NCBI GenBank assembly: GCA_020059445.1 | Contig: JAGVCB010000043.1 | Coordinates: 1-5,777, forward strand | Length of the DNA: 5,777 bases | Direction: 5' to 3' | Source of the DNA: Polynucleobacter sp. | GTDB lineage: Bacteria; Pseudomonadota; Gammaproteobacteria; Burkholderiales; Burkholderiaceae | In this document: piece by piece, positions 1 through 5,539 of the stretch | Position numbering within the stretch: position 1 is the first letter of the stretch | Layout: the number at the start of each line of letters is the position of its first letter | Notes under the pieces: model-generated | The model's database searches: none | Told to the model about the DNA's origin: nothing | Seen by the model: only the letters and a program-made list of their open reading frames with translations | Made by a program: the position numbers and the translations under genes

Positions 1-448
1 AGCGTTATTCTGGGGCTTGATTGCATCAATGTGGATTGGTAACTTGATGTTGATTATTTTGAATCTTCCACTGATTGGCGTTTGGGTCAAAATGTTGACG
101 ATTCCTTATCGCCACCTCTATCCAGCGATTTTGGTCTTCTGCTGTATTGGCGTTTACACAGTGAACAACAATAACTTTGATATTTTCATGACGGCCATTT
201 TTGGTATTGCTGGCTACTTGTTCTTCAAATTAGGTTGCGAAGCACCTCCGTTACTACTTGGTTTCGTTCTAGGACCGATGATGGAAGAAAACTTCCGTCG
301 CGCCCTACTACTTGCCAGAGGAGATTTCACAACCTTCCTCACCCGTCCGCTCTCTCTTGGTTTATTGATTGCTGCAGCAGCTTTGGTGGTAATTGTTGCT
401 TTACCAGCGGTGAAAAAAACCAGAGAAGAGGCTTTCGTCGAAGAATAA
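1..448 (+). CDS. tctA: Tripartite tricarboxylate transporter permease, TctA family (C-terminal fragment)
   Basis: This is the 3' end of a gene entering from the left edge; the reading frame is already open at base 2 (Ala-Leu-Phe-Trp-Gly-Leu...) and stops at TAA 446-448, so about 148 residues are visible. TctA is the large multi-spanning inner-membrane subunit of TTT transporters, which take up citrate and other carboxylates using a periplasmic binding protein (TctC) and a small membrane subunit (TctB). Family hallmarks visible here are GLIASMWIGN near the left edge, a run of hydrophobic segments, VNNNNFD, the segment PPLLLGFVLGPMMEENFRRALLL followed by RGDFTTFLTRPLS, and a final hydrophobic helix with a short charged tail. 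The substrate cannot be told from this fragment. No tctB or tctC lies in the window. The stop is only 15 bp before the likely glnS start, and the only obvious terminator downstream lies inside glnS at 494-525. Confidence 0.93.
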   Translation, partial: ALFWGLIASMWIGNLMLIILNLPLIGVWVKMLTIPYRHLYPAILVFCCIGVYTVNNNNFDIFMTAIFGIAGYLFFKLGCEAPPLLLGFVLGPMMEENFRRALLLARGDFTTFLTRPLSLGLLIAAAALVVIVALPAVKKTREEAFVEE

Positions 449-463
449 ATTTACAATGTGGGT

Positions 464-2245
464 ATGTCTGAAAAGAAGAACCCAATTCCTTCTAAATTCG
501 AGACCCTAGAGGTCTCGAATTTTTTGCGTCAAATCATTGATGCTGATCTCGCCCAAGGCAAGCACTCTAAGCGCTTAGACGCCTCTGGAAAGCCCCTGCC
601 AAGCCTCATCACGCGCTTTCCACCTGAGCCAAATGGCTACCTGCACATTGGTCATGCCAAAAGCATTTGCTTGAACTTTGGCTTAGCCAGAGATTATGCT
701 CATGCTTTAAATGGTGCCCGTTGCAATATGCGCTTCGACGATACCAACCCAAGCAAAGAAGAAACGGAGTACGTTGATAGCATCATTGATGCGGTCCGCT
801 GGTTAGGCTTTGATTGGATCCACGATGGCGTTGAGCATCAACACTATGCCAGTGACTATTTTGATCAATTGTATGAATTTGCAGAGAAGTTAATTGAAGC
901 TGGTAAAGCTTATGTCGACAGCCAATCTGCTGATGAGATTCATAAAAATCGCGGTAATTTCACTCAATTGGGCACCAACAGTCCTTTTAGAGACCGCAGC
1001 AGCGCAGAGAATTTGGCTTTATTCAGAGAAATGAAGTCGGGCAAGTATCCAGATGGGGCTCACGTGTTGAGACTCAAAATCGATATGAAGCATCCAAACA
1101 TTGTTTTACGTGATCCTGTGATCTACCGGATTCGTCATGCCCACCATCATCGCACGGGTGATAAGTGGTGCATCTACCCGCTCTACGACTTCACGCATTG
1201 CATCTCAGATGCCTTAGAAAACATCACTCACTCCATCTGTACCCTGGAGTTTGAGAACAACCGCCCACTCTATGACTGGGTGTTGGAAGCGCTCAAAGAA
1301 ATTGGCGTCTTCACAGATCCTTTACCGAAGCAATACGAGTTCGCACGTTTGAATTTGACATATGCCATCACCAGCAAGCGCAAGCTATTGCAGTTGGTTG
1401 AAGAAAAACGTGTGGATGGCTGGGATGATCCGCGCATGCCAACCTTGGTAGGCATCAGACGTCGTGGCTTCACCCCTGAAAGTATTCGTTTGTTCTGCGA
1501 ACGCATTGGTGTATCCAAAGCAGATAGCTGGATTGACATGTCTGTGCTTGAGCAAGCATTACGTGATGATCTAGACGCCAAGGCTGAACGCGCATTTGTG
1601 GTCTTAAAGCCTTTGAAACTGATCATTGATAACTTTGATGCCAACCACAGTGAACCTTGTTCTGCACCCAAGCATCCTCACCATGAGGATTGGGGTCGCC
1701 GCGAATTCAATCTCAGTAAAGAGCTTTGGATTGAAGAAGATGACTTCATGATCGAACCAGTTAAAGGTTTTTTCAGGCTCTACCCACCTGCGAATGGTGA
1801 AACAGGCAGTCGTGTGCGTCTGCGTCATGGCTTTGTGATTGAGTGTACAGGCTACGACACCGATTCAAACGGCAAAGTGATCGCAGTTCATGCTAATTAC
1901 TTCCCTGATAGCAAGAGCGGCACACCTGAATCGAATAATTACAAAGTGAAGGGCAACCTTCACTGGGTCAGCGCCAAAGAAGGCATCAAGGCTGAGATCC
2001 GTGTGTACGATCGTCTATTCACCGACCCACACCCAGACAGTGGTGACAAGAACTTCTTGGATGCCATCAATCAAGATTCAAAACAAATTTTGGATGCTTA
2101 CATAGAGCCAAACCTTAAGAATGCACAAGCTGAACAGCGCTTCCAGTTTGAACGTCACGGTTATTTTGTGGCCGATCGAAGCGATCACACGGCTGCAAAC
2201 CCAGTCTTCAATTTGTGCGTGGGTCTGAAAGATACTTGGAAATAA
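464..2245 (+). CDS. glnS: Glutamine--tRNA ligase (glutaminyl-tRNA synthetase)
   Basis: This cytoplasmic class I aminoacyl-tRNA synthetase charges tRNA-Gln with glutamine. Starting from ATG 464 it has 593 residues, slightly longer than the E. coli enzyme (about 554), partly because of an insertion between the N-terminal helix (NFLRQIIDADLAQGKH, residues 19-34) and the Rossmann fold. Motifs seen: RFPPEPNGYLHIGHA with the HIGH box at 61-64; RFDDTNP; PLYDFTHCISDALENITHS; the KMSKS equivalent ITSKR at 302-306; WDDPRMPT and RRRG just after it; and the C-terminal anticodon-binding beta-barrel region with KVKGNLHWVSA and a final VGLKDTW. The start is uncertain. GTG 458 would add two residues and both upstream starts have weak ribosome sites. 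TTG 524 has a better-placed AGAGG at 508-512, but it would remove the Asn-Phe of the conserved NFLRQII block. A perfect intrinsic-terminator hairpin (494-525) lies within codons 11-21. The gene ends 25 bp from the convergent SDR gene. Confidence 0.97.
   Translation: MSEKKNPIPSKFETLEVSNFLRQIIDADLAQGKHSKRLDASGKPLPSLITRFPPEPNGYLHIGHAKSICLNFGLARDYAHALNGARCNMRFDDTNPSKEETEYVDSIIDAVRWLGFDWIHDGVEHQHYASDYFDQLYEFAEKLIEAGKAYVDSQSADEIHKNRGNFTQLGTNSPFRDRSSAENLALFREMKSGKYPDGAHVLRLKIDMKHPNIVLRDPVIYRIRHAHHHRTGDKWCIYPLYDFTHCISDALENITHSICTLEFENNRPLYDWVLEALKEIGVFTDPLPKQYEFARLNLTYAITSKRKLLQLVEEKRVDGWDDPRMPTLVGIRRRGFTPESIRLFCERIGVSKADSWIDMSVLEQALRDDLDAKAERAFVVLKPLKLIIDNFDANHSEPCSAPKHPHHEDWGRREFNLSKELWIEEDDFMIEPVKGFFRLYPPANGETGSRVRLRHGFVIECTGYDTDSNGKVIAVHANYFPDSKSGTPESNNYKVKGNLHWVSAKEGIKAEIRVYDRLFTDPHPDSGDKNFLDAINQDSKQILDAYIEPNLKNAQAEQRFQFERHGYFVADRSDHTAANPVFNLCVGLKDTWK
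494..525 (+). terminator. Perfect intrinsic (Rho-independent) terminator inside the 5' coding region of glnS
   Basis: The sequence shows AAATTCGAGACC (494-505), loop CTAGA (506-510), then GGTCTCGAATTT (511-522), an exact 12-bp inverted repeat. The 3' arm runs directly into six consecutive T residues (520-525). This is the canonical form of a plus-strand intrinsic terminator. It starts 30 nt after the A of ATG 464 and 46 nt after the tctA stop. It encodes Lys-Phe-Glu-Thr-Leu-Glu-Val-Ser-Asn-Phe in the glnS frame. The simplest role is termination of tctA transcripts; because it is within glnS it could also attenuate glnS. The structure is seen directly; the function is inferred. Confidence 0.82.
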
Positions 2246-2251
2246 ATAAGC

Positions 2252-2271
2252 AAGGCTGTTTAAACAGTCTT
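2252..2271. terminator. Possible bidirectional terminator hairpin between convergent glnS and SDR gene
   Basis: The gap between the two convergent stops contains the perfect 12-bp palindrome CTGTTTAAACAG (2256-2267). Flanking bases extend the dyad to 2252-2271 (AAGG against TCTT, with one G-T wobble). As RNA this could fold into an 8-bp stem with a UUAA loop. The minus-strand product is followed by a U-rich stretch (plus strand AAATAAATAAG before the stem), which suits the SDR gene; on the plus strand only a short TCTTT follows. The stem is AT-rich, so it is a weak terminator at best. Its right end overlaps the first base of the SDR stop codon. Confidence 0.42.
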
Positions 2272-3143
2272 TAGAGCGACTCCAAACAGTCTGCAACGGT
2301 TGGGTACTGAAGTTTGAATCTGAGTTCTTTCAAGCGCTTATTTTGAATGCGTCGCGACTCACTCATGAATGACAGTATCATTGGATCTAACAGCGCGCTC
2401 AAGTCCTGCCTGGAGGCTCTTGGTGGTTTTGGCAAATTCATCTTGTCAGCAATCAAGTCAAAGTAATCAGCCATTTTTAATTGACTGTCATCACAGGCAT
2501 TGATGACACGCTGGGATTTACCCCTCCACAAAACAAAAGTGATCAATCTAGCCAGGTCATCAGCGTTGATGTGATTGGTATAAACATCATCATTAGCATT
2601 GAGCACGGGTGTGCCACGCCCCAATCTTTCGACGGGCAAGCGATCTCCCGCATAAATGCCTGGCACTCTCAAAATGTGGGTCTGAACTCCTGACATGCCC
2701 CACGCCCTGATTTGCTGCTCCGCAGACACCCGTCTTTGGGCTCGAGCCGTGCTTGGGTTGAGGGTTCGGGTTTCATCAATCAAAGCACCCTGGCAATCCC
2801 CGTAGACGCCTGTGGTGCTGATATAAATCAGTTGCCTGATAAATCCTGCCCCGTGAGATAAAATTGTCAATAAGTTACTTGTACGACGATCTTGATGGCC
2901 TTGAGTAGCTGGCGGGGCCAAATGGATAACTTGGGCAGCCAAGTGAGGTAAACGCCATAGAGTCTCTGGCTGGTCAAGGTTCCCATAAACAGGAATTGCT
3001 CCAGCCTGCCTCAATGCCGACATCCTGCTGGTTGAAGAAGTCAGAGCAAACACTCGGTACTTTTTCACCAATAGCGGCAGCAAGCGCATACCAACGTCGC
3101 CACAACCAACGATGAGAATTCTAGGTTTACCAATACGTTGCAT
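2271..3143 (-). CDS. Atypical SDR-family NAD(P)-binding protein (NAD-dependent epimerase/dehydratase, YeeZ-like)
   Basis: A 290-residue soluble Rossmann-fold protein. The N-terminal strand and glycine-rich loop ILIVGCGDVG (residues 9-18, Gly13/Gly15/Gly18) mark a dinucleotide site. Further on are VIHLAPP (72-78), YISTTGVYGDCQG (107-119) with the conserved Ser/Thr followed by VYG, an ILRVPGIYAGDR segment (157-168), and a NHINADDLA block of the kind that contacts the ligand in extended SDRs. The C-terminal SRRIQNKRLKELRFKLQYPT resembles the end of E. coli YeeZ. The usual SDR catalytic Tyr-x-x-x-Lys is absent: the matching region reads RRVSAEQQ (137-144), again as in YeeZ-like proteins. The substrate is unknown, and redox or epimerase activity should not be assumed. 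The ATG at 3143 is the only good start near the glycine loop, and its ribosome site is weak. It is divergent from the reductase gene across 35 bp and convergent with glnS. Confidence 0.88.
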   Translation of the reverse strand: MQRIGKPRILIVGCGDVGMRLLPLLVKKYRVFALTSSTSRMSALRQAGAIPVYGNLDQPETLWRLPHLAAQVIHLAPPATQGHQDRRTSNLLTILSHGAGFIRQLIYISTTGVYGDCQGALIDETRTLNPSTARAQRRVSAEQQIRAWGMSGVQTHILRVPGIYAGDRLPVERLGRGTPVLNANDDVYTNHINADDLARLITFVLWRGKSQRVINACDDSQLKMADYFDLIADKMNLPKPPRASRQDLSALLDPMILSFMSESRRIQNKRLKELRFKLQYPTVADCLESL

Positions 3144-3167
3144 AAACTCAATCGTAATGCTTTAAAA

Positions 3168-3172
3168 AAGGA
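3168..3172 (+). promoter_or_regulatory. Ribosome binding site fixing the GTG start at 3179
   Basis: AAGGA at 3168-3172 lies 6 nt before GTG 3179. It is the clearest Shine-Dalgarno sequence in the window. It supports the non-ATG start, which also gives the expected ferredoxin N-terminus (short beta strand SYQITIK). Confidence 0.75.
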
Positions 3173-3178
3173 AAGTCA

Positions 3179-4237
3179 GTGTCTTACCAAATAACCATTA
3201 AAACCAGCGGAAAAACATTCAGCGCCAACGGCGATGAAACTGTTTTAGAGGCCGCCATGCGTCAAGGCATCAATTTACCTTATGGTTGCAAAAATGGTGC
3301 TTGTGGCTCTTGTAAGGGCAAGATTGAGTCTGGTCAGGTGTCACATGGCCAACATCAAGAAAAGGCTCTGACTCCTGAAGAAGTTTTCGATGGTTGCGCG
3401 CTCTTTTGCTGCGCTAAGGCTGAATCAGACTTGGTGATTGATGTGAAAGAAGTTCCATTGAATGGGGATGTTACCGTTAAGAAAATTCCATGCCGCGTTG
3501 CCAGCTTAGAGCAAGCGGCTGATGATGTGGTGATTGTGAAACTACAACTGCCTGCAACTGAAAAGTTTCAGTTTTTAGCTGGGCAATACATTGAGTTTTT
3601 ATTGAAAGATAAACGTCGCGCCTACTCAATTGCCAGCGCACCTCATGAAGAGGGTCCTTTAGAGCTTCACATCAGGCACATGCCTGGTGGCACATTCACT
3701 GACTTTGTATTTGGCAAAACTGAAAACGGCACGACTCTTAAAGAAAAAGATATTTTGCGTTTTGAGGGCCCTATGGGTAGCTTCTTCTTGCGCGAAGACT
3801 CTGAGAAGCCAATTATTTTTATCGCCTCAGGCACGGGTTTTGCCCCGATCAGAGGCATCATTGAGCACATGCGTCATGCAGGCATTACTCGTCCAGTGAA
3901 GCTTTATTGGGGCGGTCGTCGACCAAAAGATTTTTATCGCGATGCCTTGTGCCAATCATGGGCGAAAGAAATACCTAATTTCTCATACATTCCGGTGGCA
4001 TCAGACGCCCTTCCAGATGATCAGTGGACTGGTCGCACAGGCTTTGTCCACGTGGCAGCCATGGAGGATAATCCAGATATGTCAGCTTACCAAGTGTATG
4101 CCTGTGGTGCACCGATTGTGGTTGAATCCGCTAAAAACGATTTTGTTGCAAAATGTAAGCTACTGGCTGATGAATTTTATGCAGACGCCTTCACCTCTGC
4201 CGCGGATTTAGCCAAGAAGAATGCTGCTACTGCTTAA
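3179..4237 (+). CDS. 2Fe-2S ferredoxin / FAD / NAD(P)H oxidoreductase (CDP-6-deoxy-delta-3,4-glucoseen reductase-like)
   Basis: A 352-residue electron-transfer flavoprotein with an N-terminal plant-type ferredoxin domain fused to a ferredoxin-NADP reductase module. The cluster ligands are Cys37, Cys42 and Cys45 (YGCKNGACGSC) plus Cys77 or Cys78 in CALFCCAK. The FAD-binding barrel follows with RAYS at 147-150, GGTFT at 170-174 and GPMGSFFLR at 197-205. The nicotinamide domain has IFIASGTGFAPIRG at 213-226, LYWGGRR at 242-248 and VYACGAP at 306-312. The C-terminus YADAFTSAAD is typical of the AscD/E3-like group. Such proteins pass electrons from NAD(P)H through FAD to the 2Fe-2S cluster and on to a partner. 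The dideoxysugar name comes from homology; no deoxysugar genes are nearby, so the true partner is unknown. Translation starts at GTG with a good ribosome site. argD follows after 52 bp with no terminator seen, so co-transcription is plausible. Confidence 0.93.
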   Translation: MSYQITIKTSGKTFSANGDETVLEAAMRQGINLPYGCKNGACGSCKGKIESGQVSHGQHQEKALTPEEVFDGCALFCCAKAESDLVIDVKEVPLNGDVTVKKIPCRVASLEQAADDVVIVKLQLPATEKFQFLAGQYIEFLLKDKRRAYSIASAPHEEGPLELHIRHMPGGTFTDFVFGKTENGTTLKEKDILRFEGPMGSFFLREDSEKPIIFIASGTGFAPIRGIIEHMRHAGITRPVKLYWGGRRPKDFYRDALCQSWAKEIPNFSYIPVASDALPDDQWTGRTGFVHVAAMEDNPDMSAYQVYACGAPIVVESAKNDFVAKCKLLADEFYADAFTSAADLAKKNAATA

Positions 4238-4289
4238 ATCTATATAACGATTAACCATTTGATAAACCCTGAACCAGATAAATAAAGAT

Positions 4290-5468
4290 ATGACTATCGA
4301 TAATCATTCAGTGATGCACATCACCAAACGTCCAGACTTGGTCTTCACCGAAGGTCAAGGTTCTTGGTTGGTGGATCAGAACGGTAAAAAATATTTAGAC
4401 TTTTTACAAGGTTGGGCGGTGAACTGCTTAGGTCACTCCAATCCAGGCATGATTGAAGCTATTGAAAAGCAGGCCAGAAAGGTCATCAACCCAAGTCCGG
4501 CTTTTTATAACGAGCCGATGATTGCTCTATCTAATTTGCTGACCGCCAACAGTTGCTTTGACAAAGTATTCTTTGCTAACAGTGGTGCTGAAGCCAATGA
4601 AGGTGCGATCAAGTTGGCGCGTAAATGGGGCAAGCTTCACAAAAATCATGCTTATGAAATCATCACCTTCAATCATGGTTTTCACGGCAGAACATTGGCC
4701 ACGATGAGCGCTTCTGGCAAAGAAGGCTGGGACACGATGTTTGCCCCGCAAGTGCCTGGTTTTCCAAAAGCAGAATTGAACGACATCGAATCTGTCAAAA
4801 AACTGATCAATGAAAAAACTGTGGCCATCATGCTTGAACCTGTTCAAGGTGAAGGTGGTGTTATTCCAGCCGACCATCAATTCATGCGCGAACTTCGTGA
4901 ACTCACCAAGCAGAATAAGATTTTATTGATTGTTGATGAAGTGCAAGCTGGCTGTGGACGTACAGGCAAACTATTTGCCCATCAGCTTTACAACATCAAT
5001 CCTGACATCATGACACTCGGCAAAGGTATTGGCGGTGGCGTGCCATTGGCGGCCCTACTGGCCACCGATGAAGTGGCCTGCTTTGAACCAGGTGATCAAG
5101 GTGGTACTTATAACGGTAATCCATTGATGACAGCAGTTGGCTTCAGTGTGATTTCCCAATTACTGGCGCCAGGATTTTTGGATGAGGTATTAGCAAAAGG
5201 TCAGTATTTCAGAGAACAATTGCTTGAGCTTAGCAAAGAGCTTGGTCTTGATGGTGAGCGTGGTGAAGGTCTTTTAAGAGCACTGAAACTCAACCGAGAC
5301 ATCGGCCCTGAAATCGTTGAACGCGCTCGTAATCTTGAGCCAATTGGTCTTTTATTGAATTCACCACGTCCAAATTTAATTCGCTTCATGCCTGCGCTGA
5401 ATATCAGTCGTGAAGAATTAAAACAAATGGTTGATCTCTTAAGAGGCGTGATCAAGTCGATCAACTAA
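4290..5468 (+). CDS. argD: Acetylornithine aminotransferase (class III PLP-dependent aminotransferase)
   Basis: A cytoplasmic PLP enzyme of 392 residues, the normal ArgD length. ArgD transfers an amino group between N-acetylornithine and 2-oxoglutarate in arginine biosynthesis; members often also act on succinyl-diaminopimelate in lysine synthesis. Visible class III motifs are the SGAEANEGAIKLAR PLP-phosphate region (98-111), FHGRT (131-135), EPVQGEGG (183-190), the cofactor-ring aspartate in IVDEVQ (Asp216), and the Schiff-base lysine in LGKGIGGG (Lys245). GGTYNGNPL follows, and the C-terminus has RPNLIRFMPALN with the substrate-carboxylate arginines of the family. Wording throughout resembles Burkholderia ArgD-type proteins. 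The ATG at 4290 has only a weak purine-rich stretch upstream (AATAAAG). No other arg gene is in the window, so ornithine or succinylornithine specificity cannot be excluded. The stop lies 14 bp from the convergent ispH end. Confidence 0.92.
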   Translation: MTIDNHSVMHITKRPDLVFTEGQGSWLVDQNGKKYLDFLQGWAVNCLGHSNPGMIEAIEKQARKVINPSPAFYNEPMIALSNLLTANSCFDKVFFANSGAEANEGAIKLARKWGKLHKNHAYEIITFNHGFHGRTLATMSASGKEGWDTMFAPQVPGFPKAELNDIESVKKLINEKTVAIMLEPVQGEGGVIPADHQFMRELRELTKQNKILLIVDEVQAGCGRTGKLFAHQLYNINPDIMTLGKGIGGGVPLAALLATDEVACFEPGDQGGTYNGNPLMTAVGFSVISQLLAPGFLDEVLAKGQYFREQLLELSKELGLDGERGEGLLRALKLNRDIGPEIVERARNLEPIGLLLNSPRPNLIRFMPALNISREELKQMVDLLRGVIKSIN

Positions 5469-5473
5469 GATCT

Positions 5474-5539
5474 AAAAAAGTATCAAAGACCCTTAGGCAA
5501 TGGGAATGCTGTGTTCTCCACAATACCCTCTAAGGGTCT
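5474..5539 (-). terminator. Possible ispH terminator with its stem inside the last ispH codons
   Basis: An exact 10-bp inverted repeat, AGACCCTTAG (5487-5496) and CTAAGGGTCT (5530-5539), encloses a 33-nt loop with smaller internal pairings (for example TGTG 5510-5513 with CACA 5519-5522). Read on the minus strand, the stem ends 7 nt before a run of six T (plus-strand A 5474-5479), just past the ispH stop. The large loop and the gap before the T run make it imperfect. On the plus strand a T5 run (5545-5549) also follows, so it might serve argD as well. Confidence 0.35.

Noticed and set aside
474..493. Small hairpin AGAAG/CTTCT just before the glnS terminator as an antiterminator
   Set aside because: It has only 5 bp with a 10-nt loop and does not compete with the 12-bp terminator stem, so it is not a credible alternative structure.
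500..517. GAGACC...GGTCTC as a pair of restriction sites or a transposon-end repeat
   Set aside because: It is part of a longer perfect stem with a T run, which a terminator explains fully; no target duplication or transposase is present.
1270..1671. 133-residue open frame antisense to glnS
   Set aside because: It lies entirely within a strongly conserved synthetase gene, and its peptide looks like a reverse-frame artefact rich in Ser and Arg with no recognisable domain.
3138..3166. Possible promoter TTGCAT - 17 nt - TTTAAA before the reductase gene
   Set aside because: Both hexamers are poor matches, and the implied start site would fall at or after the ribosome binding site at 3168-3172, leaving no leader.
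4238..4289. AT-rich gap before argD with TATATAAC and TTGATA, possible promoter elements
   Set aside because: No pair of hexamers has acceptable spacing, and there is no hairpin or operator-like dyad. I see no ARG-box-like palindrome I could support.
4527..4880. 117-residue open frame antisense to argD
   Set aside because: It is a shadow of the conserved aminotransferase frame, with no family resemblance and no ribosome site.
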